Shown here piece by piece: positions 23,887-33,685 of a stretch of 64,000 nucleotides of DNA. Position 1 is the first letter of the stretch; every line of letters starts with the position of its first letter. Source of the DNA: Olleya sp. Hel_I_94. GTDB lineage: Bacteria > Bacteroidota > Bacteroidia > Flavobacteriales > Flavobacteriaceae. The stretch spans positions 2,051,001-2,115,000 of the forward strand of contig NZ_VISI01000002.1 in the NCBI RefSeq assembly GCF_007827365.1, read 5' to 3'. The notes beneath the pieces are model-generated. The model was not told the DNA's origin. It ran no database searches and saw only the letters and a list, made by a program, of their open reading frames with translations. A program made the position numbers and the translations under genes.

Positions 23887-24234
23887 ATGGCTAAAATCTG
23901 TCCTGAATGTGGAGACAAAATAGTTGGACGCATAGATAAAAAATTTTGTAGCGATGGTTGCAGGAATGCGCACAACAACAAGGTTAATAAAGATGGTAAA
24001 AACTTAATCCGCAACATTAATAATCGATTACGTAAAAATTGGCGCATTTTAGAAAGTCTTAATCCAGAACAAAAAACCAAAACCACAAAAACTAAATTAG
24101 AAGCTAAAGGTTTTGATTTTAATTATTTTACAAGCACATACACAACTAAGGCTGGTACTATATATTACTTTGTTTATGACCAAGGCTACTTACCTTTAGA
24201 TAATGATTTTTATGCTTTAGTAAAACGTCAATAA
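23887..24234 (+). CDS. Zinc-ribbon protein of unknown function
   Basis: A 115-residue protein with an N-terminal four-cysteine zinc ribbon: CPEC at residues 5-8 and a second pair in KKFCSDGCRNAHNN. The middle is basic (NINNRLRKNWRILESL) and the end is beta-rich with KAGTIYYFVYDQGY. This is a conserved Bacteroidota hypothetical; a nucleic-acid-binding role is plausible from the zinc ribbon and basic helix but is not shown. Third gene of a tight three-gene unit (22860-24234). Confidence 0.78.
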   Translation: MAKICPECGDKIVGRIDKKFCSDGCRNAHNNKVNKDGKNLIRNINNRLRKNWRILESLNPEQKTKTTKTKLEAKGFDFNYFTSTYTTKAGTIYYFVYDQGYLPLDNDFYALVKRQ

Positions 24235-24245
24235 GCATACTAAAT

Positions 24246-24710
24246 CTATTTCCAGTTATGACCTTTTAATTGCATTGCTGCTTTTAAAATATCCTTTTGG
24301 CTAATTTGTCCAACTAATTTTCCGTCTTCTACTATTGGAAAACGTCTACGCTTAGACTCTAAAAATTTAGCTGCAGCATCAAAAACATCTAAATTACCAT
24401 CAATGGTTTCAACATTTTTAACCATATGCTTTTCTACGCTATTATTTTCAGTAGGCATATTATAATAACGACTATCGCTAATCTGCTTAATACAATCGCC
24501 TTCAGATATTATACCTATCAATTCATTTTTATCATTTACTACTGGTCCTCCAGAAATTTTATACTTAATTAAAGTATCAATAACATCTTCCACACTTTGC
24601 GTGGATTTAAAAGTTATCAAATCTCTAGTCATATAATCACTAACTCTTAACGATTGATTAGTATCTAACTGCTGTCCTTTTCTTGGACCTTCAAAACTTT
24701 TAATTCCCAT
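24246..24710 (-). CDS. Tandem CBS-domain protein
   Basis: Two CBS domains fill the 154-residue protein: the first with VSDYMTRDLITFKSTQSVEDV and GGPVVNDKNELIGIISEGD, the second with VEKHMVKNVETI and RRFPIVEDGKLVGQISQKD. CBS pairs bind adenosyl ligands and usually regulate other proteins; stand-alone forms are common in Bacteroidota. The frame can start with a GTG at 24731, but the ATG at 24710 (MGIKSFEGPRKG) matches the family N-terminus better. Convergent with the zinc-ribbon gene, divergent from the TPR gene. Confidence 0.88.
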   Translation of the reverse strand: MGIKSFEGPRKGQQLDTNQSLRVSDYMTRDLITFKSTQSVEDVIDTLIKYKISGGPVVNDKNELIGIISEGDCIKQISDSRYYNMPTENNSVEKHMVKNVETIDGNLDVFDAAAKFLESKRRRFPIVEDGKLVGQISQKDILKAAMQLKGHNWK

Positions 24711-24884
24711 AATTTTAAATTTGTTATTCACTTAAAGTTACTGAATTTTAATCTTTTAACCTAAACCATTAACAAACTAAATAGCCAATATTGAATAAGC
24801 TTAACGCAAAACTAGGCTTACACAACTACTAAAATCAACCTATTAATAATTAATTATTTAAGAAAAATACTTCAAAAAAAATTA

Positions 24885-24892
24885 TAGTTTTG
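24885..24892 (+). promoter_or_regulatory. Candidate -7 box of the TPR gene
   Basis: TAGTTTTG matches TAnnTTTG, 20 bp before the ATG at 24913. Confidence 0.5.
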
Positions 24893-24912
24893 GAACAATT
24901 AAAATATTTAAA

Positions 24913-25605
24913 ATGAAAAACATACTTTATCTAGTAATTTTATGCTTTGGTCTTACAGCAAATGCACAAACCAATGACGCATTATCAAAACATTATGAAG
25001 CCTATTACAAACAAATGAAGACGCAAGGTGATGTACAAGGTATTATAAACGCCTTAACACACCTTAACCTTTTAAAGCCATCAGAAGCAAGAAAAGACAC
25101 GTTAGCTTATGTGTATTTAAACGAAGGAAAATTCACTCAAGCTCTAAACACTATTGGTATTGAGCAAAAGTCTACAGACTCTGATATCGCTTTAGAAGTT
25201 AAAGCTGTTGCTTTAAAATCTTTAGGTGATTTAAATAAAGCTATTCCTTTTTTTAAAACTATGCATGACAAATCTCCAAATGCTCCTGTAGCTTATGAGA
25301 TTGCAGAAATTTATTTAAACTTAAACAACCTTACGGAAGCTAAAAAATATATTGATTTAGGTTTAGCGACTGTAAAAGACACGCAAGGAAAAACATTTTA
25401 CGAAACACAACAACCCTATGCTGTATCTTTAAAAGCAGGTTTATATTACTTAGATGCTTTAGTCTTATTAAATAAAAATAAAGACACAAATATTAGTGCT
25501 GCCTTATTAATATTAGAAAAAGCTTTAGCTATTGAGCCTGAATTTAATATGGCATTGATTGCAAAAAACGCATTAACAGCACAGCAGAATCAACCTAAAA
25601 ACTAA
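24913..25605 (+). CDS. Exported TPR-repeat protein
   Basis: A 230-residue protein with a signal peptide (to about residue 18, TANAQ) and several tetratricopeptide-like helix pairs (for example KAIPFFKTMHDKSPNAPVAYEIAEIYLNLNNLTEAKKYID). It is likely periplasmic and serves in protein-protein contacts. No partner is identifiable. It stands alone between its own promoter box and a strong terminator. Confidence 0.83.
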   Translation: MKNILYLVILCFGLTANAQTNDALSKHYEAYYKQMKTQGDVQGIINALTHLNLLKPSEARKDTLAYVYLNEGKFTQALNTIGIEQKSTDSDIALEVKAVALKSLGDLNKAIPFFKTMHDKSPNAPVAYEIAEIYLNLNNLTEAKKYIDLGLATVKDTQGKTFYETQQPYAVSLKAGLYYLDALVLLNKNKDTNISAALLILEKALAIEPEFNMALIAKNALTAQQNQPKN

Positions 25606-25620
25606 ATTAGTTTTAGTGTA

Positions 25621-25660
25621 TAAAAAAAGCCTTCCTGTAAACAGGAAGGCTTTTTTTTAT
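25621..25660. terminator. Bidirectional terminator
   Basis: AAAAAAAGCCTTCCTGT - AA - ACAGGAAGGCTTTTTTTT: a perfect 10-bp GC-containing stem with A and T runs on both sides, between the convergent TPR and M13 peptidase genes. Confidence 0.93.
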
Positions 25661-25671
25661 GTTAGTGTATA

Positions 25672-27768
25672 CTACCAGATTCTTACACGATCTTCTGGTG
25701 CGATAAACATTTTATCTCCTTCTTTAATATCAAACGCTTTATAAAATGCATCAATATTTAATAAAGGTTGTACAGCTCTTGTCATCCCTGGAGAATGTGG
25801 ATCTGTTTTAATTCTAGTTTTTAATGCATCATCGCGCATTTTGGTTCTCCAAACGGTTGCCCAAGACATAAAGAAACGTTGTTCTGCTGTAAAACCATCA
25901 ATATCTTCTGGTCTTCCATTTTGTTCAAAACTCATTTGCAAAGCATCATAAGCAGCTAAAACACCTCCTAAATCTCCAATGTTTTCACCTAATGTAAAAG
26001 CACCATTAATATTGGTTTCTGGCAATACTTCAATACTTGAATATTGATCAGCTAAAGCTTTTCCTAAACCTTCAAATTGTTTTAAATCTTCATCTGTCCA
26101 CCAATTGTTAAGATTTCCATCTTTATCATAACGTGATCCTGAATCATCAAAACTATGTGAAATTTCATGTCCAATTACAGCTCCAATTCCTCCATAATTT
26201 ACAGCATCATCTGCAGTATAATTATAGAAAGGCGGTTGTAAAATAGCTGCTGGAAAAACAATTTCGTTGTAAGCTGGATTAAAATAAGCATTTACCACTT
26301 GAGGAGCCATGTACCATTCTGACTTGTCAACTGGTTTTCCTAATTTTTGAATATCATCTTTAAAATTCCATGCAGTAGCATTTAAAGAGTTTTGTAAATA
26401 AGACCCACCTTCTTCAACACTATTAATCTTTAAATCGGAATAATCTTTCCATTTGTCTGGATAAGCAATCTTAACTTTAGTTGCTTTAAGTTTTTCGATT
26501 GCTTTTTGTTTAGTTTCTGGACTCATCCAGTCTAATTTATTTATACGATGCTCAAACGCTAAGATGACATTTTCAATCATTTTTTTAGCTTTAACTTTAG
26601 CTTCTGCTGGAAACTTTTTGTCAACATATAATTTACCCAAAGCTTCTCCAACGGTCCCGTTTAATGCACCTAAAGCACGTTCTTCCCTTGGACGTTGTGC
26701 TTTTGATCCATTCAATTCTTTACCGTAAAACTCCCAGTTAGCAGTTTCAATATCTGTGCTTAAATAACCAGCAGCACTATTAAATGTTTGCCACTTTAAG
26801 TACGCTTTCCAGTCGCTAACATTACCATCAGCCAATACTTCTTGTAATCTATTAAAGTAACCTAGATCACCTATGATAACGGTATCTAATTGTTTTACAC
26901 CTATACCAGAAATAAAGTTTTTCCAATTAACTGCAGGCACCATTTTTTGAACCTCTGCAATTGATCTTGGATTGTAACGCTTACGTGCATCACGACGATC
27001 TACCTTATCCATTTTAGCTTCTTCTAATCTTGTTTCGAAAGCTAAAATTTGTTCTGCTTGTGTTTTAGCTGTTGCTTCATCATCACCCAAATATTGAAAC
27101 ATCCTAGTGATATGTGCTACATACTTTTCTCTTTTTTCTTTTGAGTCGGCATCATCCTTAATGTAGTAATCTCTGTCTGGTAAACCTGTACTTCCTCCTC
27201 CTAAATAGGCAACGTTACGGTTACTATCTTTAGGATCAGATCCTACACCAAATCCATAAAGACCACCTCCACCTTGAGGCTCCATTTCAATCATGTAAGC
27301 CTGTAGGTCTTCGATATTTTTTATAGCTTCAATTTTAGCTAAATATGGTTTTACTGGCTCAATACCTAACTTATTACGACCAATAGTGTCCATAATAGTT
27401 TGGTAAAAATAAACTGCCTTTTCTTGGTCAGAACCTGGTAATACTTTAATGTTTTCAAGATCTTTATTATCAGACATTGCTGCTTTTAAAATTGCCAAAG
27501 CGTCAGCATCTGTTTTTTTACGCAATTCTTGGAAACTTCCCCAAGTAGCTTGATCATCCGGAATCTCGTTATTGTCTAACCATTTTCCGTTTACATATCT
27601 AAAGAAATCTTCTTTAGGTTGTGTTGACTTGTCCATGTAATCTAAATTGATTCCTGGAACGACTTCTAATTTTGCAGTTGGTTCCGCTGGCTTATCTTCT
27701 TTACATCCCATGATGGTTAAGCAGCCAACTATACCAATTACAGTTGATTTTTTAAGGTTGATTTTCAT
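25672..27768 (-). CDS. M13 family zinc metallopeptidase lipoprotein
   Basis: Neprilysin/PepO-type endopeptidase, 698 residues. The signal has a lipobox TIMGC (Cys22), so it is a membrane-anchored lipoprotein. The M13 motifs are intact: NAYFNPAYNEI (493-503), the zinc site H534-E535-I-S-H538, and the third ligand E595 in GENIGDLGG. The C-terminus ends in RVRIW, as usual for the family. It degrades peptides up to about 40 residues in the periplasm or at the surface. Monocistronic between two terminators. Confidence 0.95.
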   Translation of the reverse strand: MKINLKKSTVIGIVGCLTIMGCKEDKPAEPTAKLEVVPGINLDYMDKSTQPKEDFFRYVNGKWLDNNEIPDDQATWGSFQELRKKTDADALAILKAAMSDNKDLENIKVLPGSDQEKAVYFYQTIMDTIGRNKLGIEPVKPYLAKIEAIKNIEDLQAYMIEMEPQGGGGLYGFGVGSDPKDSNRNVAYLGGGSTGLPDRDYYIKDDADSKEKREKYVAHITRMFQYLGDDEATAKTQAEQILAFETRLEEAKMDKVDRRDARKRYNPRSIAEVQKMVPAVNWKNFISGIGVKQLDTVIIGDLGYFNRLQEVLADGNVSDWKAYLKWQTFNSAAGYLSTDIETANWEFYGKELNGSKAQRPREERALGALNGTVGEALGKLYVDKKFPAEAKVKAKKMIENVILAFEHRINKLDWMSPETKQKAIEKLKATKVKIAYPDKWKDYSDLKINSVEEGGSYLQNSLNATAWNFKDDIQKLGKPVDKSEWYMAPQVVNAYFNPAYNEIVFPAAILQPPFYNYTADDAVNYGGIGAVIGHEISHSFDDSGSRYDKDGNLNNWWTDEDLKQFEGLGKALADQYSSIEVLPETNINGAFTLGENIGDLGGVLAAYDALQMSFEQNGRPEDIDGFTAEQRFFMSWATVWRTKMRDDALKTRIKTDPHSPGMTRAVQPLLNIDAFYKAFDIKEGDKMFIAPEDRVRIW

Positions 27769-27814
27769 TTTTTTGATAGTGTTTATATTACGCGTATAAT
27801 AATTGTTTAAGGTA

Positions 27815-27857
27815 TAAAAAACGCGCCTACTAGCTGGTAGTAAGGCGCGTTTTTTAA
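27815..27857. terminator. Terminator after the T9SS propeller gene
   Basis: AAAACGCGCC and GGCGCGTTTT form a strong stem with a further CTAC/GTAG pairing in the loop, flanked by A and T runs. It ends the minus-strand gene at 27872. Confidence 0.88.
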
Positions 27858-27871
27858 GTTTAAATTAACTT

Positions 27872-30800
27872 TTAATTAACAATTAGCTTTTTAGTTATTC
27901 TGCCAACATTAGTTTGTAAATTTAAAAAATAAACTCCTGTTGAAAAGCTACTTAAATCCAATCGATATAAATTATTATTAGTTTTAGCTTCTAATTTATT
28001 ATAAATTAATTTCCCTGTAAGGTCATAAACCGCAACATCAAAACTTTGATTAGAAAGTGTTTTAATATTGAATAAGCCTTTTGATGGATTTGGATACACC
28101 ATAAAATTGTTAGTTTCAAACTGGTCAACACTTAAATTATCGGTTCCTCTGATCACAAAATTATCAATGATAACACCTTCTTCCTGAACAGCTTGATCAG
28201 ACTGAAATACAAACCTAAACATAATACTAGTCTCTGCATTTAATGCTGTTAAATCATAGCTATACTCTGACATTGTAGCAGATTGTGCATCTGTTCCAGA
28301 CCATTGAGACCCAATACAGTTAAAACACGTATTATTTTCGCCTTGTGCAGTATCATTATTATACCAATTTGGATCTGTTGCTGTACCTAAAACAGTCCAG
28401 TTTAATCCTTGATCAATGGAGTACTCCATATATAATAGATCCCAATCATCTTCAAGCTGAAAAGCCATATCAAATTTAAGTTCAGGACTTAATAAAGTGG
28501 TTAAATCAAAGCATTGCGACACTAAATAACTTTTTACATTGTTATCATAATCTCCCACCAAGTTTGTACCATATACTTGATTAGACAAATCTGAAGATGG
28601 GTTGTTTAAGACAGCTCCTGTTGGAACACCTCGTTGCCAATATTGTGTTGCTGCGCTTTCGTCAATAACTAATAATGCTTCTTCAGGTGTTTCAAATGTG
28701 TTTACCACTTGTGTTACACCACTATCATTAACATAAATAACTTTTTCTTCTGAGTCATTATTACTTGCATAAGCATCACCAGAAATAGTTGATGACACTT
28801 TAAATGTATAAATTCCTTTAGGTAAATTTAATACTGGTAAATCCACTAAAGTTGATGTTTCCGATAGTAAATTACCTGTCCAATTATAAGCATTAGAAAC
28901 ACCATCGATTAAGTAGTTAAAATCTACAGATGTTATAGGACTTAACCCATTGTTTTTAATTTCTACTTGTGGTACAATATTAGCATTACAATCTACAGCT
29001 GCACTAATACCATTAAGCGCTACCAATTTAACATCTGTAGCTGCCAATTCGGTTGGAATAACAGATTGCCATATACCTCTACCGTAAGTAGCTGCAGTAA
29101 TTTTATCGTCTAAAACATTTATTTCTACATCAGTTACAGCAACATTAGGTAAATCGTTGTTAAATAAATCCCATGTTAAAGTATCATCATCATATCTATA
29201 AACGCCTAAACTTGTACCTAAAAACAATGGATTTTTAGAATGTAATCCTTGATGTTTTATACTATTTTTAGTTACTGTTGGTAAGCCACTTGTTATGTCG
29301 GTGAAATTGTTTCCGCCATCAACTGATTTTAAAACTTGACCTAAAAATCCTGAGGTAGTAACGTACACTATCGTATTATCAGAATTATTAACTTCAACAG
29401 AGGTTATATTAGAACTAAAAGAAGCAACATTTGTAAAAGAAACTCCTCCATTAGTACTTTTTCTTAATGAAGCATTTATAACAACATAGATATTATCTGG
29501 ATTTATTGGATCGATCTCTATAGCATCAATATTAGAACCAAATGAAGACGACACTGCTACCCAATTATTACCTACTAATTTATATAATGAATTAAAACCA
29601 GAATATAGCTCACTATTAACACTCATAGCCAAAGGTGTAATCCAATTACCCTCTTCTCCAGCAGGAGAACCTACACTACCTGTTATTGCACCACCTGCAT
29701 TTGAGGATATATATAATCCGCCTCCATTTTGCGTAAATCCATAATAATTATTTGAGTTTGCAGGATCAATTGCAGTATCCATACCATCTGCTCCATAATA
29801 ATTTTGCCACTGTCCATTATTAAAAGCATGACCACCATTATCTTGTAATCCACCAACCATTTTATTAGAGCTTTGTTTTGATACTGCTACTCTATAAAAC
29901 TGACTGATTTGCATTCCTGCTGTTAAGTCTGTAAAACTTATTCCTTTATTTTGAGACTTGTAAAAACCACCATCTGTTCCTGCATATAAGTCACCATTAA
30001 AAAATCTTAAAAAATGAATGTCTGCATGAGAATAAGAAGATGAAAATGGTGCATTCCAATTATTAACTTTTGTGAAATTAGTTTGACTTCCGGTAACATT
30101 ACCTTTCCAAATATTTAGGACTCCTGTATAAATTTCGTTTTCATCTGTGTCCGAAACTGCAAAAGCAAGATCGTACCAAGACTGCGTAGATTCAAAAATA
30201 TCACCATTATTAGCCAATGAAGCTACTTGAGTAAAATTAACACCAGCATTTGATGATTTATAAACACCTCTAAAACCATAGCTATTATCCGATAGCAAAA
30301 CATAGACCACGTCAGGATTTGCAGGTGTTACATCTATAACCATTCTAGAAATACCATTAAAAGGTAACCCTCCAGTAACCAATGTAAACGATTCTCCGCC
30401 ATCAACAGATTTATAAAACCTGTTGCTAGATACTGCGTATAAAATATTTGGATCTGTTGGCTTAATTTTTATGTCTTTAATATTTAATCCTACAGTACCA
30501 TTAGAAGCGCTAGACGAATTAAGATTGCTCCAATTTGTACCTCCATCAATAGTTTTATAAACGCCATTACTAGTAGCTACCCATAACATATTAGAATTTG
30601 ATGGATTGATATAAATATCATTCATAGAGTTTGGTGCATTTCCAGGATTTAATCCTGTAGTATTCCACGTTAATCCACCATCTATAGATTTCATGACACC
30701 TACACTAAAAGAATCTCCTGCGTCATCATCTCCTGTAGCTATATAAATAATATCACTATTATTGCTATCAATAGCAATTCCCGAAACTCCTATTTGAGGT

Positions 30801-31333
30801 AAATCATCTGTTGTGGTAATCCACGACAAACCAGAATCAATAGACTTCCATAGACCTCCAGCAGGTGCTCCTGCATAAATTGTAGTAGGTATATTTGGAT
30901 CTTGCACTACAACATTTATTCTACCTTGTCCAGAAGACCAAGATCCAGTATTAGAATGCGTGAAAGGACCAACAGGTTGCCAATCACTCTCATCAACCAT
31001 TATATTGCTACTTTTTAAGTTGCTTTTTGAATTAACAACGTCTAAATATGTATTCCATAACTCCAAAGATGTTGGAAGTGTACCGTCTGGTTTTACATAA
31101 TTTGACCAATACGTTTCCCATCTTTTAAATGGTTTATAACCACTCCCTTTTTGTTTAGGGTCTCTAGTTTCCCAATAGGTATTAAAGGCGTCAACTATAT
31201 CCTGAAATTTTGCAGGTTTTGATTTATCGTTTGACGTTTGCTTAAGACTACTCATCCATGGAGCATCTTGATTAAATTGAGCAAAAGTTAAAGTACTAAA
31301 AAGCACAAAAACTAAGAGTAACATTTTTTTCAT
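27872..31333 (-). CDS. Secreted propeller (BNR/sortilin-like) protein with T9SS sorting domain
   Basis: A large exported protein of about 1153 residues (frame open to 31345; the ATG at 31333, MKKMLLLVF, gives the best signal peptide, ending TFAQ). Residues about 110-770 hold repeated BNR/VPS10-like blades (SIDGGLTWNTTG, TIDGGTNWSNL, SVDGGNNFTDI). A CARDB/Ig-like stretch follows, then a MAM- or J-type jelly-roll domain with two cysteines (CFNCIG). The last 75 residues are a type A T9SS sorting domain (FMVYPNPSKGLF, FSTGVYFLNL). It should be exported by the type IX system to the surface or medium. Catalytic function is not apparent; it may bind glycans or act as an adhesin. Confidence 0.9.
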   Translation of the reverse strand: MKKMLLLVFVLFSTLTFAQFNQDAPWMSSLKQTSNDKSKPAKFQDIVDAFNTYWETRDPKQKGSGYKPFKRWETYWSNYVKPDGTLPTSLELWNTYLDVVNSKSNLKSSNIMVDESDWQPVGPFTHSNTGSWSSGQGRINVVVQDPNIPTTIYAGAPAGGLWKSIDSGLSWITTTDDLPQIGVSGIAIDSNNSDIIYIATGDDDAGDSFSVGVMKSIDGGLTWNTTGLNPGNAPNSMNDIYINPSNSNMLWVATSNGVYKTIDGGTNWSNLNSSSASNGTVGLNIKDIKIKPTDPNILYAVSSNRFYKSVDGGESFTLVTGGLPFNGISRMVIDVTPANPDVVYVLLSDNSYGFRGVYKSSNAGVNFTQVASLANNGDIFESTQSWYDLAFAVSDTDENEIYTGVLNIWKGNVTGSQTNFTKVNNWNAPFSSSYSHADIHFLRFFNGDLYAGTDGGFYKSQNKGISFTDLTAGMQISQFYRVAVSKQSSNKMVGGLQDNGGHAFNNGQWQNYYGADGMDTAIDPANSNNYYGFTQNGGGLYISSNAGGAITGSVGSPAGEEGNWITPLAMSVNSELYSGFNSLYKLVGNNWVAVSSSFGSNIDAIEIDPINPDNIYVVINASLRKSTNGGVSFTNVASFSSNITSVEVNNSDNTIVYVTTSGFLGQVLKSVDGGNNFTDITSGLPTVTKNSIKHQGLHSKNPLFLGTSLGVYRYDDDTLTWDLFNNDLPNVAVTDVEINVLDDKITAATYGRGIWQSVIPTELAATDVKLVALNGISAAVDCNANIVPQVEIKNNGLSPITSVDFNYLIDGVSNAYNWTGNLLSETSTLVDLPVLNLPKGIYTFKVSSTISGDAYASNNDSEEKVIYVNDSGVTQVVNTFETPEEALLVIDESAATQYWQRGVPTGAVLNNPSSDLSNQVYGTNLVGDYDNNVKSYLVSQCFDLTTLLSPELKFDMAFQLEDDWDLLYMEYSIDQGLNWTVLGTATDPNWYNNDTAQGENNTCFNCIGSQWSGTDAQSATMSEYSYDLTALNAETSIMFRFVFQSDQAVQEEGVIIDNFVIRGTDNLSVDQFETNNFMVYPNPSKGLFNIKTLSNQSFDVAVYDLTGKLIYNKLEAKTNNNLYRLDLSSFSTGVYFLNLQTNVGRITKKLIVN

Positions 31334-31429
31334 TTTTTCTAACATTTTAAAATCAAAAATAGAAGTTTTTTATTTAACTACTGACGTATTAACAAAAAAC
31401 ATCGACAAAATACATTATTTTTTAAGTAT

Positions 31430-31954
31430 TTAGTAGTTTTTTAATAATTTCAACTTTAAAAAGCTATCTGATACCTTTTTTAAATTTGTCACTTCACTTA
31501 CATTATCATTTGGAATTGCTATTGACAAGACGTAATGTTTAACCTTCCATACATCGCCAACTTTTTCAACAATTCCAGATCCTCTGCAAATTTCCATTTG
31601 TGTATCTAATAATTCGTCAAACCACGCTAATTTTTGATTTTCATAAACATAAATATTTCTTGATATTGTAGTAAAACGCCATGCTTTTCCTTTATCAAAA
31701 TAAGGTTTAGCAAATGCCTTGAATTGATTGTTTTGCCAATTTTCGGTTGCATCTGTACCTATAAACACGCCATCTGTGGTCATTAAATTAAAATAAGCAT
31801 CAAAATTGGCTTCTGCAGCAGCTTTATGCCAAGCTTCCAAACTATAATTTATATCTACTTTTTGCTTTGCAAAATCCACTTGCACTTCTGCTACTTTACA
31901 CGAAAACAATAGGGTAAGACCTATTAGACAAAAAAATACGTATTTTATTTTAAT
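31430..31954 (-). CDS. SnoaL/NTF2-like lipoprotein with probable ATT start
   Basis: A 174-residue protein if started at ATT (31954-31952). The strict ATG/GTG/TTG frame begins only at 31909 with LFSC, in the middle of what is plainly a lipoprotein signal: upstream in frame lies IKIKYVFFCLIGLTLLFSC, with only ATT or ATA as possible initiators before a stop. The mature part is an NTF2-like (SnoaL/DUF4440) fold: AWHKAAAEANFDAYFNLMTTDGVFIGTDATE. The ATT shares its last base with the TAA of the upstream gene (ATTAA), so initiation may depend on translational coupling. No enzymatic residues can be assigned. Confidence 0.72.
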   Translation of the reverse strand: MKIKYVFFCLIGLTLLFSCKVAEVQVDFAKQKVDINYSLEAWHKAAAEANFDAYFNLMTTDGVFIGTDATENWQNNQFKAFAKPYFDKGKAWRFTTISRNIYVYENQKLAWFDELLDTQMEICRGSGIVEKVGDVWKVKHYVLSIAIPNDNVSEVTNLKKVSDSFLKLKLLKNY

Positions 31955-32483
31955 AAGGCTTTATAATAGTTTGACTATCTTTTTCTATCTTTTTGTTTAT
32001 CTGAAGGTTTAAATTAGAAAGCGCAACAAACACTTGTTGTATTGCCAATAACTTATCTTTTTTTGAACTTGTATTTAAACTTTCAATTTCTTGAAACTTA
32101 AAAAGCATAGTTTTTAGAACCAAAACTCTAGCTTTAATAGGCTCAGTATTGATACCTTCAGGTATTGTTTCTTCTAAATCTTTAAGGCTAGAAACAAACA
32201 AATCTGTATCTGCATTAAAAAATGAAAAATCAGGAAGTTTGATTTTTTCTATTCCGTTAACAACATTTAAATATGGTTGCCAATTTGAAATAACCTTATT
32301 AGTCTTTGCATCTAAACCAATGTCTTTATAATTAACTTTAGAAATATCTTTCTTAGTTAATTTTAACGAATCCGTTACAACTGTATTTTGCTTTGATACC
32401 TCTTCAGCTGTTATTTCTGTGTTTTCCTTTTTACAAGATGTAAATAATAACACAGTAATTACTAATAATTTTATAAATCTCAT
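31950..32483 (-). CDS. Lipoprotein of unknown function
   Basis: I do not recognise the family. From the ATG at 32483 (MRFIKLLVIT) the product has 177 residues, with a short signal and lipobox LFTSC (about Cys17); the frame is open to 32510 but that would add a non-signal extension. The mature part is helical, with a conserved-looking centre (NVVNGIEKIKLPDFSFF) and basic C-terminus. The stop codon overlaps the ATT start of the NTF2-like gene, so the two form a coupled pair. Confidence 0.68.
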   Translation of the reverse strand: MRFIKLLVITVLLFTSCKKENTEITAEEVSKQNTVVTDSLKLTKKDISKVNYKDIGLDAKTNKVISNWQPYLNVVNGIEKIKLPDFSFFNADTDLFVSSLKDLEETIPEGINTEPIKARVLVLKTMLFKFQEIESLNTSSKKDKLLAIQQVFVALSNLNLQINKKIEKDSQTIIKPY

Positions 32484-32644
32484 GATTAAAATTAAATGTT
32501 TGACACACAAATATATTAGATTAAAGAGTTAAATATTATTAAAACTTAAAATTGTTTATTCTGACCACTTTTATAATTTTTTTATTAATAAATCTTTAAA
32601 ATGTTATTACTTTTGAGCGCATATTTTACACATAATCCAACAAA

Positions 32645-33592
32645 ATGAGCGAAAAAATATTAATTATTGGAGCAGGAGGACAAATAGGTTCAGAATTAAC
32701 CTACAAACTTAGAGCTATTCATGGTGATGCTAATGTTATTGCAAGTGATTTAAATTACAATAACCTTGATTTAGTCAATTCTGGCACATTTGAGATTATC
32801 GATGCTATGGATTATGCATCCATTAAAATATGTTGCGAAAAACATAATATTGATACCATTTACCTAATGGCAGCTTTATTAAGTGCTACAGGAGAAAAGT
32901 ATCCAATGAAAGCTTGGGATTTAAACATGCAATCACTTTTTCATGTATTAAATTTAGCCAAAGCTAAAGCTATTAAAAAAGTATTTTGGCCTTCTAGTAT
33001 TGCTGTATTTGGACCTACTACTCCAACAGAAAACACTCCTCAATACACTGTTATGGAACCAACTACTGTTTACGGAATTACCAAGCAAGTTGGTGAACGT
33101 TGGTGTGAATATTATCACGAAAAATATGATGTAGATGTAAGAAGCTTACGTTATCCAGGAATAATTAGCTGGAAAACGCTACCTGGTGGAGGAACAACAG
33201 ATTATGCTGTAGAAATCTATCATGAAGCTTTAAAAAATAAAAATTACGAGTGTTTTTTAACCGAAAACACAGCGCTACCAATGATGTACATGGATGATGC
33301 TATTAAAGCTACTGTAAATATTATGTCTGCAAATTCTGACAAAATAAAAATTAGATCTTCTTATAATCTTTCTGGAATTAGCTTTACCCCAAAAGAGATT
33401 GCAGAATCTATAAAAAAAGAGATTCCAGAATTTAAAATCAGCTATAAGCCTGATTTTAGACAACAAATTGCAGACTCTTGGCCAAGTAGTATTGATGACA
33501 CTGAAGCTAGAGAGCAATGGGATTGGAAACATCAATTTGATTTAGATGGAATAACCAAAGACATGCTAAGCAACTTAAGTAAAAAGTCTTAG
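32645..33592 (+). CDS. SDR-type L-threonine 3-dehydrogenase
   Basis: A 315-residue NAD-dependent epimerase-fold enzyme, which oxidises L-threonine to 2-amino-3-ketobutyrate. It has a GAGGQIG NAD-binding loop (9-15), SSIAVFGP with catalytic serine near 117-118, the Y143-x3-K147 pair in VYGITK, and RYPGIISWKTLPGGGTTDYAVE, which is characteristic of the short-chain L-threonine dehydrogenases described in Flavobacterium. It is not the zinc-dependent MDR type. Monocistronic as far as visible. Confidence 0.88.
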   Translation: MSEKILIIGAGGQIGSELTYKLRAIHGDANVIASDLNYNNLDLVNSGTFEIIDAMDYASIKICCEKHNIDTIYLMAALLSATGEKYPMKAWDLNMQSLFHVLNLAKAKAIKKVFWPSSIAVFGPTTPTENTPQYTVMEPTTVYGITKQVGERWCEYYHEKYDVDVRSLRYPGIISWKTLPGGGTTDYAVEIYHEALKNKNYECFLTENTALPMMYMDDAIKATVNIMSANSDKIKIRSSYNLSGISFTPKEIAESIKKEIPEFKISYKPDFRQQIADSWPSSIDDTEAREQWDWKHQFDLDGITKDMLSNLSKKS

Positions 33593-33685
33593 TTGTATTA
33601 AATAATCTAATTTGTAGATAGTTAAATATCTAAAAAAGAATCTCTAACTAAATTTATACATTATCGAAACAAACGTTTAATTACA

